Assembly (NCBI GenBank): GCA_030248225.1
Contig: JASANE010000801.1
Coordinates: 47,488 to 111,487 of the forward strand
Length of the DNA stretch: 64,000 nucleotides
DNA from: Trileptium ribeirensis
Lineage: Eukaryota > Nematoda > Enoplea > Enoplida > Thoracostomopsidae
Reading direction: 5' to 3'
Shown: positions 23,701-33,991 of the stretch, one piece after another
Layout: the number at the start of each line of letters is the position of its first letter
Numbering within the stretch: the first letter of the stretch is position 1
The notes under the pieces: generated by a model
What the model was told of the DNA's origin: nothing
Databases searched by the model: none
Seen by the model: only the letters and a program-made list of their open reading frames with translations
Translations under genes and position numbers: made by a program

Positions 23701-26700
23701 TTAACGATATCAGGACGAGACGCATCAAGTCGAAAAGTTATAACAAAATGATCACTTTTGCCTAAACCAGCAACTATATTAATATCACACACGAAGCTTG
23801 GGTTGGAGGAGAAAACTAAGTCAAGTGTGTTTAACCCGCGAGTTGGTGAAGTAACGTGTTGGAACAAACCACATTCAATGATAGCCTCCATAAAGTCATC
23901 ACATCTATAAGTCCATCGATATTCAGACCAAGAAATTTCCGGATAGTTGAAGTCACCAACTAACAGGACTTGGTCATAGCCGTGCGTAGATAAACTGGAT
24001 ACAATATTACATAGTTGGGAATTCAGTTCCGGCGTGTTTGAATGGCCCGATAAGCACAACAAACAAGGCATTTAAAACCTGTTGGAAGAGAAATACAGCA
24101 AGACACAAAATCGGCATATTCAGTACTAATTTGTTGTGGTGTTGACACGGGACACAAACATTGATGTGCAAATATAATGACTCCGCCACCGCGAGAATCG
24201 CGGTCGGAACGAAATAGCAAATAATCAACAAGCGAGAGTTCAGAGTTGCTAATCTCTGCCGTCGCCCATGTCTCTGCCAACATTACCAGCTCTGGACTGC
24301 CATGAGAATATATCATTAATTTTAACAGATTCATTTTATTAATAATACTTCTAGCGTTCAAAAAAAGACATCTAATTTTCCTGTTAGAATTTGAGAAATT
24401 AAGACAACCGTGTTGCCTATATCTGCCAAATCACAAATAGTTTCACAATTATTTTGAATCTTCGATTTGTTATCAAAAACTTGGTCAACACAAATAGCTT
24501 TATCAATGTCAACAGCCCTAGTATAGTTAATATTTGAAACAATATTGGTGTTAATGTTGGATATATTAGGATTACAAAAACTGGATGACGTTATAAAATT
24601 ATTAGCATTATTCGCCCGACAACCGCGTCGGGCCATTAGGCTAAAGGGTGGTTTGAATGTGCACGAGTATTTTTTTCTGCTGGCAATATCTTACCCTTCT
24701 TTAATACAACATTTTCACCCTTCTGTAAAAGGGTGTTGAGTTGCTTTCGTAGTTGGTCATTCTTTTTTTGTTGCTTAGGAGTCAAATCGTAACGAATATA
24801 GCAGCGTTCAAATCCATCCAAATCCTTAAGTAATTTGGATTTGGAAATAACTAAATGACGTTGTGATTCACCATCAAGTATTACCTTAACCGGGCGACAC
24901 TTATCAGAATCATGATTGATTTTGCCAATTCGAAACAATTTCTTAATGCAGTATTGGTCAGCAGTAAGACCCATTGCGGTCATTAGATCAACAACCTTAT
25001 CATGTAACCAGGATGGAGGTGGATTTACATTGCCAGAAAATTCTGATAAACCAAAAACAATAACATTACTTTTACGCATATTTATGTCATTGATCTCGTC
25101 TATCGCCTGCTGAACTTGCTCATACGCGACGGGTTCTCGATTAGATTGTTCAAGTGCAGATAACCGGTTGTCATAATCTTTGCTTTCGAGCAAAGATACG
25201 CGATTATCAATGTCCTTAACTTGTTTAGCAACCTTAACTAATCCACCAAACAGATCGTCGACAATGGAATCGCAATCATTACAAAAGAAACGCACCGGTT
25301 TGTTTGGTGTTAGAATATCTTTGATGGCGCCCGCGGAAGCACCGCTGCAGGATTGATGAAAGTACTTCTTGCAACACCCACATGGTACTTTGACATCATC
25401 TGGAAGGATTTCACGATTGCAGGAAGCCAAGCCACATATATAAGAAGTGTTGAATGAAGAAGATCGACTGCCTCTGGAGCCAGTATTTGAGTGATCCATA
25501 ACAATTGCAGCAGACGATAATTATTTAGCCGGTATAAACAATTTTAAATACCACAGTGGCGTAAATAATATATAGCAAATCTGAATAAATATATGTACAG
25601 GATTTATCGTTGCTGTTACATTTCTGTACTGTAAGGCGTCAAAATAAGTAGCTGTGGCTATTTGGTGAGGCGTAAAATCTTTTCCAAACTTACATTTTTG
25701 GCGGCTTGTAGTTACGCTTTGTACAAAGATTAAATAGGTTGTTCTGAAAAATGTGGTACGGATTCGAGACTTAATCATATCAACTTTGTTGTGTAATCGT
25801 CCCGTAATGTTTCACTGGTGGAATAAGAAAACGTTTTGTGGTGGCGCCTTCTTTGTTGTGAATGTGCCAATGGTTTGGGAGCCAGCAAGCAATTGTATTA
25901 TTGCTGTAGATTAATTTTAGTTATTGATATTGCAGATTACTTACGCGCTACCGTATTATATTCTACTGTCATTTCCCCGATCAACTGCTGACGAAGCGAG
26001 ACGACATGCTCAAACTTCTGTACCGAGTGCCGCTCGATTGGTTCGAAGAGTTCTCGACCGGATTGGCACATACCATATTGGTCAATAGCCGATTTACTGG
26101 TACGTTCTAACTTTTGTAACGAAAGGTACCACTCGATTGGTTCAGAGAGTTCTCGACCGGGTTGGTACGTACCATATTGGTCAATGGCCGATTTACTGCT
26201 ACGTTCTAACTTTTGTAATGAGAGATGCCGCTCGATTGGTTCGAAGAGATTTCGACCGGGTTGGAACATACCATATTAGTCAATAGCTGATTTACAGGCA
26301 CGTTCTAACTTTTGTAACGAAAGGTACCACTCGATTGGTTCCGAGAGTTCTCAATCGGGTTGGTACATACCATATTGGTCAGTAGCCGATTTACTGGTAC
26401 GTTCTAACTTTTGTAACGAAAGGTACCACTCGATTGGTTCGAAGAGATTTCGACCGGTTTAACACATACCATATTGGTCAATAGCTGATTACGAGTACGG
26501 TACGTTCTAGCGATTACTGAGCTCATATTTAATGCAACTCGAGCGTGACCGGTTGGTTTTATCGCTGTCACACATATCTCGATATGGATTTTGGAATTTA
26601 GTTTGATGGGAGCACAGTCGCGAGAGGTTAAAGTAGACATTTTTTCTAGTAGGCCTTAATATTATCAATAATCGATGATAGTCAATTCTTCTGAAAAGTG

Positions 26701-29700
26701 TGACACCTGCTCTTCATAGTTTTCGTAAAGCGTTAGTTCGCGATTGTTTTCGGTTTTACCGCCTCCCTCCCCCAGGTTTATGATCCACATGGTGAGCCAC
26801 AAATATGATAAGCGTATCCATGTTCTAGGCCCACCAAATTTATGCCCTAGCCAGGTTCTTATACCCCACCGGTGTGTAATTTGGTGGTGCAAGAATGGGG
26901 CCTAAGTCGGTACTCCACGAACGTGGCTTCCGTGTTCACGTTTATGACCCTCCCTATATATAATTAGTCATAAGAAATTTTCAAACCCAATCTTTGCCGA
27001 AGGACAGCATTTTGACCTCGAGGTGCTTTTAATGTTGTGTGTTAAGTTTTTGGTATATATTTATAATAATTCGCATTAGTGGACTAAGTGTAATTTAGGC
27101 TGGAAATGAAGATTTATTTGAAAATTTTATTATCATTGCCATTCTGTTTTGTTACAGCCTCAATTTTTCGCTCCACATTTCGGTCTCTGAGCAAGAAAGA
27201 ACTCACCGTGCTTTATCCATCGATTGACGACAATCCGCCCACAGATGCTCGCGACGGCCACAATGCGGGTGCCCATGAACGGAGTGAGGAAGTTGATAGT
27301 TTGTCATCATCGTTTGAAGAAATCAACACTGTGTCAGAAGACGAAGATATCGATACTTTGGTTCCTAATGAAGCGAAGTACGTGATATTGTCGATAAATC
27401 GCTACGAAAGGAAAAAGAACGTCTCGTTGGCGATACAAAGTTTGGGTGAGTGGTGAAGCGCTAGCGGTCACTTAAAGATTAATTCAACAAGACAGAAAAT
27501 ATATATCGCGTTTATGGCCCTATCGTATCTTTTTAAATTTGGTTGCAAATATTTCCGTTTTGCCGTTGGACTATGTAGTTTTCGCAATTTTTTTACAGAT
27601 TGTGTTGAAAGAAGATGTTAAAATTATTTTGTTACGATTTTTAGATGTTTGTTATTGTTGTACCGGTATAAAGGTGTTTGGACTTTTTAGAAAACTGCCG
27701 TGGCACTGTTACGATGGGGACACCTTGTGGTTCGATGAATCTGTGATTTCACAGTCTCTGCTGAAATGACAGCTGTTGGTTCGAGACTAGCTCGATGTTT
27801 GTTGGAATGTGTCCGACATCTGTTCAAACAGTGTTCGCTAGTATACGTATGTGTCAATCGCGGATTTATTGATAACGAAATCGAACATTTAGTGGACGAA
27901 AAATTAAAAAACCTGATAAAAATAAAAAATCGAAATTGAAGAAAGTGTTTTAGTCTTCGATGTTCGGTGTTCGGTCGTCCGGTCAACGATAGTCATTTCA
28001 GGAAATAGAAATTATTTTTCTGTCTTATGTATTTATTATTTATTATCTATTTACCTCTATAAATTATTTCTGTATTAAATAGAAATTTAATATTTCGTAT
28101 TAGGTATCTTTTAGACTTTTGCGTGATACCAGCAATTAACGCTCAGGTATCTTGATTTTCGGAACAATAGTCGCTGAATGAGATATATATGGTGTTAATA
28201 TGATGTATTATTCTTTTCGAGAAACCCAGAGGTTCTGGCGAAGCGTCGAAATTAATTTAAAGCCGTAGGTTGAATCATAACTTCGTTTTGATTGCCACTT
28301 TATCCACAATTATTTCGGATGATGAAATTTTCTTTAATGGCGACTAAATAACAAAATTTGCAGCGCTCCTGGAACTTAAATTGACACCAAGCGAATGGAA
28401 ATCAACACATCTGGTTGTCGCTGGGGGATATGATAGCAATCTGCCTGAAAACGTGCAACACTTCTCTGAACTGCAAGCGTTGGTCTTAAATTTGAATTTA
28501 AAAGGTAAGTGGCTACATGGTTGCGAGTTATCTTAAGTACACAGCATAGAAATCCGCCCAATCAGTGCAAAATGAATTTATTGGGCTCTACATCTAAACC
28601 ATACCTACCCTAGGACAACAAGTTTATTTATAATCACAACTCAAAAAATCGAACCACGTTTCATTCGAGGAAACGGTTTTTCAAATAGTCGTCTGTAGTA
28701 GATCAGCTCTTATTTGATTTGATTGCGATAATTTGTTTTACTAAAAACGACAGACGAAAGGATTAGAACAGTTTTTTTATTTTAAACTAAATCACAGCTA
28801 CAAAATTAAAATTGATTTTTATAATTTATAAATGCAATATTAAGTTCATTTTTTCAAAGAAGTCGTTTTAATATAATAAATTCTGAATTTTATTGTAAAA
28901 TGATTATACTTTGCTATATTTTATCTAGCTTACGTTAATTTTTACAAATTGGAACATAGCAACCTAAATTCCTTTCTTGGGAAAACGAACCGTTAGAATT
29001 GATTGTGGCCCGTAAGAAGCAACGCTGGAAGGTCTTGTCAGCGTAAATTACCGTTTGTTAGCAGGATGCTACAGGAGCAAACAATCCATGTTTTCTTGAC
29101 GGATAATTTTTAAATGTAACTGCCAATTTTATATTGCCAGCATCTGCGTCCTGAAAATTGTGACATAGGTGTTTTTAGGGAAATGTTTTCCTTCAATGGA
29201 AGTTAATTTTGACTGCGTCGATTTTTTGGCCATATGGTGGTAACTGCGGTTAACGGTGGCTAAAGTTGCTAAACTGGCAAAATTTTGTCATTGATTCAAC
29301 TTATGAAGTTGTATAAATAGGCCAGATTAGTGGAACAGATTCTTGCTGATGTGAAATAGGATGAAAGCAATGGTATTTGCACGCATTTGTCATCCTCCAT
29401 CATGAAAAAATGATACCGACAATTAGTTTTAATTTGCGATTCGAAAGTTTCCGTTGTACGTAAAGTTTATGTGGCTCTGAAATGGACCTTCTCGATGAAA
29501 TGTGTAATATTGTATTTCATTTTGAAGTAATCACTAATTTAAGAACTACTCTTACTCACTGAGTTTTTGCTCGGCCGACGAGATAAATAGATGTGACGTC
29601 TCGAATGAATTGGAGGTGAAAGTGGGAAAGAAGGAGTAAGTTGCAGTCTTGATAACGAATGTCACTGAAATGTTGACCAAGTTGTCGCACCGAAGTGACG

Positions 29701-30275
29701 GCATTGACTGAAAAGGTATCTGCTATACAACGAACTGAAATGTATAGCTGCTCTGTCGAAATAGTTTAGCCGCAATAGTTTAATATTTCGCTTTTTTATA
29801 GCTGTTTAACCACTTATTGTTTTGTATTTGTTATTAATGATTAGATCACGTGACCTTCGTTCGTTCGTGTTCGTCACCGGCCAAACGGGCCCTCCTCGCA
29901 CGGTGCCTATGTCTCGTGTACACGCCAGCACACGAGCATTTCGGGATTGTCCCGTTGGAAGCAATGCTTGCATCGCGACCGGTCATCGCAGTCAATTCCG
30001 GTGGCCCGTTGGAAACCGTAGTCAACAACAAAACCGGATATTTGGTGCCCCCCGAGTCGAATGCGTTCGCCGAAGCGATTGCGCGGCTGGTCAAAGACCC
30101 GGTTCTTGTAAAACGGCTTGGTGATGCGGGTAGTCACCGCGTGAGACAGTGCTTTAGCTACAGCGAGTTTTCGCGACACTTAGATGATATTGTGACGGGG
30201 CGAGAGGAAGAAATTGAGATTGAAGGCTTGGGACGCGGTGAAACTGTTGAAGATATCCAAAGAACTGTCGAATAA
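17678..30275 (+). CDS. ALG2: Alpha-1,3/1,6-mannosyltransferase ALG2 (split gene, one internal segment not located)
   Basis: ALG2 adds the second and third mannoses (alpha-1,3 and alpha-1,6) to dolichol-linked chitobiose-mannose on the cytosolic face of the ER, using GDP-mannose. The located coding exons are 17678-17765, 18786-18875, 25936-26099, 27158-27445, 28364-28504 and 29845-30275. All have AG/GT borders and compatible phases except for one gap. Family landmarks are [13 protein letters not shown] at the N-terminus, [55 protein letters not shown] and the GT4 EX7E motif in [11 protein letters not shown]. The block between exons 2 and 3 (about 50 residues, with DWLPR and CDQ-type motifs in homologues) was not found. 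An antisense CR1 element occupies that intron. The gene may be intact with diverged or tiny exons, or damaged. The identification is firm; completeness is not. Confidence 0.92.
17922..18200. repeat. Tandem repeat in ALG2 intron 1, about 119-125 bp unit
   Basis: The block starting TTGTTATGACGTTATATTGC at 17922 recurs at 18041 with only a few mismatches. A partial third copy starts at 18166 (preceded by AGCAAGGCC like copy 2). The unit contains no coding sequence. Confidence 0.85.
18786..18875 (+). CDS. ALG2: ALG2 exon 2
   Basis: Acceptor TTTTAG|GACATTC and donor ATAG|GTAAGT; phase 1 in and out. It encodes [20 protein letters not shown] and then DGTLRVTPI. This corresponds to the 'HDPxHCFxET' region of ALG2 proteins and follows exon 1 in frame. 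Confidence 0.92.
18876..21429. other. ALG2 intron sequence
   Basis: Should contain the missing ALG2 coding block but no convincing exon was found. It holds dispersed repeat copy 2 (20025-20185) and a GC-rich patch at 20795-20960 with C and G tracts. A strong acceptor (TTCCTTTCAG at 20471-20480) precedes a short frame ending ELADAVVC, which is discussed among the rejected items. Confidence 0.5.
20025..20185 (+). repeat. Dispersed repeat, copy 2
   Basis: Same-orientation relative of 16500-16660, sharing GAGCTATCGTGC, CCCAGCC and CACCCTAAAAGC in order. It lies inside an ALG2 intron. Confidence 0.65.
21598..24636 (-). pseudogene. CR1-type ORF2: AP endonuclease and reverse transcriptase with three frameshifts and one stop
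   Basis: The start codon at 24636 overlaps the ORF1 stop as TAATG. A short leader is followed by the endonuclease: NARSIINK and LAETW (24023-24361), [10 protein letters not shown] and KSDHFVITF (23559-24071). The linker and RT follow in one frame (23598-21598), with [42 protein letters not shown], the catalytic FADDTK and a C-terminal domain ending in [10 protein letters not shown]. Frame changes lie near 24385, 24050 and 23590, and an in-frame stop sits at about 23227. The RT core itself is undamaged over 510 codons. The element is therefore inactive but not old. It belongs to the same PHD-ORF1 group as the element at 4-8 kb. Confidence 0.92.
24636..25499 (-). CDS. CR1-type ORF1: PHD-finger protein, intact
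   Basis: An uninterrupted frame of 287 codons. Residues about 20-75 form a PHD finger ([31 protein letters not shown]). A coiled coil follows, with heptad-like repeats ([28 protein letters not shown]). Then comes an RRM-like/transposase-22-like domain starting [10 protein letters not shown], with IKKLFRIGK, and a basic tail rich in Q, K and R ([15 protein letters not shown]). The protein would bind element RNA as a multimer; the PHD finger may read histone marks. The stop TAA overlaps the ORF2 ATG by one base (24636). The start is the first ATG before the zinc ligands. Confidence 0.9.
   Translation of the reverse strand: MDHSNTGSRGSRSSSFNTSYICGLASCNREILPDDVKVPCGCCKKYFHQSCSGASAGAIKDILTPNKPVRFFCNDCDSIVDDLFGGLVKVAKQVKDIDNRVSLLESKDYDNRLSALEQSNREPVAYEQVQQAIDEINDINMRKSNVIVFGLSEFSGNVNPPPSWLHDKVVDLMTAMGLTADQYCIKKLFRIGKINHDSDKCRPVKVILDGESQRHLVISKSKLLKDLDGFERCYIRYDLTPKQQKKNDQLRKQLNTLLQKGENVVLKKGKILPAEKNTRAHSNHPLA
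25791..25935 (+). other. ALG2 intron end
   Basis: Short intron remainder between the CR1-type element and the FYCHFPD exon. It ends in the acceptor TGATATTGCAG. No exon could be supported here. Confidence 0.5.
25936..26099 (+). CDS. ALG2: ALG2 exon with the FYCHFPD block
   Basis: Acceptor TATTGCAG|ATTACTT and donor ATTTACTG|GTACGT; phase 2 in and phase 1 out. It encodes [20 protein letters not shown], then [20 protein letters not shown] and ILVNSRFT. All of this aligns with the central part of ALG2, the end of the N-terminal Rossmann-like domain. The 3' 67 bases and the first intron bases form the first unit of the 99-bp array. Confidence 0.92.
26033..26510 (+). repeat. 99-bp tandem array derived from the ALG2 exon 3' end and its splice donor
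   Basis: Units begin with CTCGATTGG at 26033, 26132, 26231, 26330 and 26429, an exact 99-base period (33 codons); the last unit is partial. Unit 1 contains the true exon end and donor ACTG|GTACGT plus 32 intron bases. Later units repeat both parts with point changes. The donor GT is lost in units 2 (CT) and 3 (GC) and kept in unit 4. Each unit has TAA stops just after the donor position in the exon frame, so read-through of the array cannot extend the protein. Confidence 0.93.
26511..27157 (+). other. ALG2 intron
   Basis: Noncoding. It ends in TGTTACAG, the acceptor for the next exon. No repeat of note was seen apart from the array at its start. Confidence 0.5.
27158..27445 (+). CDS. ALG2: ALG2 exon with the [11 protein letters not shown] block
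   Basis: Acceptor TTACAG|CCTCAA and donor TTTGG|GTGAGT; phase 1 in and out. It encodes [20 protein letters not shown], a variable acidic and serine-rich stretch of about 45 residues ([15 protein letters not shown]), and the conserved [20 protein letters not shown]. The last block is the start of the C-terminal GT-B domain that binds GDP-mannose. The acidic stretch is longer than the equivalent linker in vertebrate ALG2. Confidence 0.93.
28364..28504 (+). CDS. ALG2: ALG2 exon with the VVAGGYD block
   Basis: Acceptor TTTGCAG|CGCTCC and donor AAAAG|GTAAGT; phase 1 in and out. It encodes [19 protein letters not shown] and then [18 protein letters not shown], the ALG2 segment that links the two conserved C-terminal blocks. 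Confidence 0.93.
29845..30275 (+). CDS. ALG2: ALG2 last exon (EX7E motif, stop)
   Basis: Acceptor GATTAG|ATCACG, phase 1 in, stop TAA at 30273-30275. It encodes [19 protein letters not shown], then [16 protein letters not shown] with the GT4 EX7E pair, and [13 protein letters not shown], which lies at the nucleotide-sugar site. The tail is hydrophilic and glutamate-rich with no membrane segment. Its GC content is clearly higher than that of the other exons and the surrounding introns. Confidence 0.94.
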
Positions 30276-30624
30276 GAGCATAATTAAGTTATTACTAAAT
30301 ATCAATGCAGTGCGCAGGTTTTAGTAAATTGTATGAATGACACATTAGTCAAGATAACATGGATTCGTTAGTGGAACCAGGTGCATATGTAAGATCATGG
30401 TGCTACAACACGGGTGCGGTAGTCATGTTTATGAATCAGCATGTGGTCATCAACTTAAGGAAGAATAAGCCCGAAAACAAGCGCGACGTACGCGGTCGAT
30501 TATAGAGAAAAGCTGAACAGTGTCTTCAGCAGAGTCGACCACCGTAGACTCTTGGTCATAGTAACCAGATGGAAATGCGACTATTTCAACCACAGTGTGC
30601 GCCTAAATATCGAAAAGCTTAACG

Positions 30625-30740
30625 TTTAGTTATTTTTGACGCTTTCTGACTGTTACAGTACTTTATGTTCCCCCGGTTCATCTGAGGGTCCCCCACTTGA
30701 ACTCGGGGAACATAGAGTTGTACTGGTTGCCCGATAGTTA
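30625..30740. repeat. Dispersed repeat fragment related to 56680-56795
   Basis: Contains a TTTTTGACG...CTGACTGTTACAG segment and a CCCCCGGTTCATCTGAGGG block. The reverse complement of 56680-56795 carries the same ordered pieces (GACGTTTTCTAACAGTTGC, TTCAACTGGGAGGACTCCC, ATGAACTAGAGAACC). The similarity is imperfect, so this is suggestive only. Confidence 0.4.
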
Positions 30741-31040
30741 GTTTCAGTTTCAAACAGCGAGTACCCAGGTATAATTGTGGTAGTTTGGAGAAGCTATACA
30801 CTTGGCTAAGGGCGAACATTAATAGTTTCCGCAAAAATCATTACAACACGCGATTACGGATTGGTTCTTGATGTCCTGTCCTACATAAAACTGCTTATTA
30901 TTTTATAGCTTATGGAAAATTCCGGCGTTCCATACAGAATATTGTCGCTCGAAATATTACTGTTGTCATTATTGTTGTACTTTATTCTCATGTATTTATT
31001 ATAAACTTATTTATTTTGGGTTTTTTGTTGCAATTTGTAA

Positions 31041-31391
31041 GTTTTGCTGATAAGATTATTGACACTGTTAAAAATTATCCATTCCTGGGCCAATCCGAAT
31101 AGCGGTGTTCGGATAAATCTCAAGTGTAGTGATATGTGACGAGTACTATGTTAAAACATTTTTGTATGTCAGTTTTTACCCGAGGTTTCATAAGTAACGA
31201 CCAGAATAATTTTGATGAGAACAGTTTTGCTGATAAGATTATTGACACTGTTAAAAATTATCCATTCCTGGGCCAATCCGAATAGCGGTGTTCGGATAAA
31301 TCTCAAGTGTAGTGATATGTGACGAGTACTATGTTAAAACATTTTTGTATGTCAGTTTTTACCCGAGGTTTCATAAGTAACGACCAGAATA
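31041..31391 (+). repeat. Exact 168-bp direct duplication
   Basis: The segment beginning GTTTTGCTGATAAGATTATT at 31041 is repeated at 31224 without a visible mismatch over about 168 bases, up to CGACCAGAATA. The copies are separated by about 15 bases. Confidence 0.95.
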
Positions 31392-33991
31392 TTTAAGTTC
31401 CATCAATTGCGAAATCAGAGCAATGTCCACAAAAGTACTACCGACATCCCAACTACCGTATCCTTGAAATTAACGTAAATGGCCTAACAAGCTGTAGTGT
31501 CCCGAAAAGATGGACATTGACTTGAAGGAACGAGTACTGCTTTCATCCAAATAATTTTAACTTTAGCCCAAAAACGGCTCTGTCTCTGCTTGACTAAAAG
31601 CCTTTTATATATGTGAAGACTACATGCTAATTTGCGATCACATTAAAATTAGCAAATTTACAAGTCTTGTAAACGGTAAAACTTTGAAAATAGGGTTCTT
31701 TACTGGCAATAGGTTAGGATGTGGAGCGAGGAATATAAGTCCCCAAACCGCACCAGTTCGCGCTAAGAGAAAAATTTTTAGCCCACGCCGGCATCGATCC
31801 TTCCAACCCTAGCTAAGTTAACGTCACTCAAGATTAAATATGGTCAGGCCCAAGTACCAACGCGATAGTTGAGAATAATATAAGGCCTACTACCCACGAT
31901 AGTTGGGAAAAGGAATGGCAACTTCTATTAAAAATGGAAGCTATAAATTACAAAAGCGAAATGTTAATTTTAATTAAAACAGACAATGGTGTGAAAGCTT
32001 TCCATCAAGTTTGAGAATCATTGTAAATAGTTAAACCAAGAGTTATTTTTACCTGCTGAATATTAAAACTGTTTGCTTCTATATTATTTCCAATACAGCA
32101 ACTAATTTATCATTTCATTTACACTCTACGTAACGGTATTTATATATAATGCAGTTGGAATGTTTTATTCAACATGTCAATGCTGACTAGACTCATAGTC
32201 GTCAGTTATATATTTCCGCTATTGTTTTGTCGAAGATTTAGTTTAAGATGGGATGTTGTTTTGTATATATTCTCTCTGTTCTGTTTTCCACATATAACTT
32301 ATCGACACCCGCGGGTTTGACGGTGTCAGTATAATTCACAGCCTCAAATAATGGATACAAATGAGAGCTATGACCTCCCAGTAGAAGTTTTCGGGGCAAA
32401 GTGGCTTTCTAGGTTATAATAGACTGCTATGATCAAGACAGTTTCGGGCAATGCCGTATAAGCCGTCCACCTGTTTTTAACCTCTGCTTGATGGCCCATG
32501 GAAATTTGTAGCGGTTGCGACCGCGCAACCCGTTATCTTCGCCATATAATCAACAAAACCTGAACTTGTCGCTGTACATTTACATTAACTCCATATATGT
32601 AAAATCTAGATGGCCAAACTATGAGGCTGTATCGATATATTTTAACACCTGACGTATTTATTGTCTCCAAATTCTACTTGCGCTTTAAGGGACAATAGTG
32701 TGATGAAATCGTTTGGAGAGTCCTGCTTTGCTAACTGTGCTGCTATATCAATAAAGCTTTCGTGTTTGTTTTTCAGTCAAAGCGGATGTGGTTACGAAGG
32801 CAGTATTATAGTTAGCAAACGAATATTAAGAGACAAAACCACCAACAAGTATAGGTTTTGGAAATTTTTTGATTGGTAACATTACAACTGAACAAAGATA
32901 CTTTAGTCTACTTTCTAAGAGGACAAGTAGTCTAAGTTAATGCCGTTTAGTCAGCGAGCTGGGATGTCTTTACGGGGAGTGTGATGAAAATGTCTTCATG
33001 AGTCGCACACCCTCTGAAAACTGAAATTGTGTCACGGACAGCTGAACTACACGCTCAGTGCAAGTCTCTTTTCACGGTCAATTCAAATCGCATTCTTCCC
33101 CACATTTTGCTAGTATATATATATTTACATTTAGCAACAGATAAACCATGTGTCAGCAATTGACGATCTACCAAAATTATGTTCGGTGATTTGACCTTAG
33201 ATGGTCAAAGTCCAAGGGGTTCAGTCAATAAGAGTTGTGGGGGGGCACCGGTGTTCACATCGCAGGCACTTCGTCCGTTCTCTTCCATAGATCTCGTCTG
33301 GCCTTAAAGCTTGCGCCCCATCCGCTGTTTTACGGTTGTACAAAATCCCATCGTCCACTATAAACAGATCTAGCGCAAGGTTTTCGGAATTAAATATTTG
33401 TGAAAATATGCTTTGATGAAATGAATATGCTAGGAATCTGAAATTTAAGTGTAAAATTCCATTTCAGTAGGGGAGTCGGCATCTCACGGTGGAAGTGTAA
33501 ATCTTAAGGGAGGCCGAATCTTATGTTGCCCCATTTTGCTACAAAACTGTTAAATAGTTGATATCGCGGTTTAGCCCAAGCCAAGCTGAAACGCTTAACG
33601 TTATATCCTTAAAAATAACAGCGTATTTCGGAGGACAGCAGCCCCTGACACAGGGGTCAGGCCGAACACCGTGGTTAACCCGCCGGCAGCCCACTAAGGT
33701 AACCGGTTCTATTAGGTTAGCTAGCGGTTCGCCGGGGTCGTCCGGGCGCCACAGCGGGGAATGGTGGTGCAGCTGGGATCGTTTAGGGCCAGTACTGGTC
33801 CTAATGCACTAATAGCAAGGATCTCCGGCAGGGTTGGTTTTTCCGGAAAAAAGTCAAATTTTACTGTTAGTTTTTTACTTGTTATTCTGTTATGAAAATA
33901 GCAGGAGACACAGTTTTGTGCGAAATTACATCCTGTTGTTGATTGTCAATGCCTTAATTACTGAAAAAGGTCTACACCTGCAGTGTTGTCA

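Larger units (their letters stand above)
21440..25790 (-). mobile_element. Near full-length CR1-type element antisense in an ALG2 intron
   Basis: Carries ORF1 (25499-24636) and ORF2 (24636-21598) in the order 5' UTR-ORF1-ORF2-3' UTR on the minus strand. The 5' UTR probably extends to about 25790. The 3' end lies near 21430, where a run of G on the element strand (C run at 21425-21437) precedes AT-rich intron sequence. Target-site duplications were not identified. The insertion orientation is opposite to ALG2. Confidence 0.85.
30276..33990. other. Noncoding interval downstream of ALG2
   Basis: Should begin with the ALG2 3' UTR; no strong AATAAA was found nearby. It contains the exact duplication at 31041-31391 and a GC-rich patch at about 33635-33800. 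No frame here looks like a real protein. Confidence 0.45.

Noticed and set aside
25858..25915. Peptide [10 protein letters not shown] as the ALG2 VCDQVSACIP block
   Set aside because: The similarity is weak, no acceptor or donor with the required phase is present and stops follow at once.
25937..26269. Minus-strand frame with an internal peptide repeat ([20 protein letters not shown])
   Set aside because: It is the antisense reading of the 99-bp ALG2-derived array, not a repeat protein gene.
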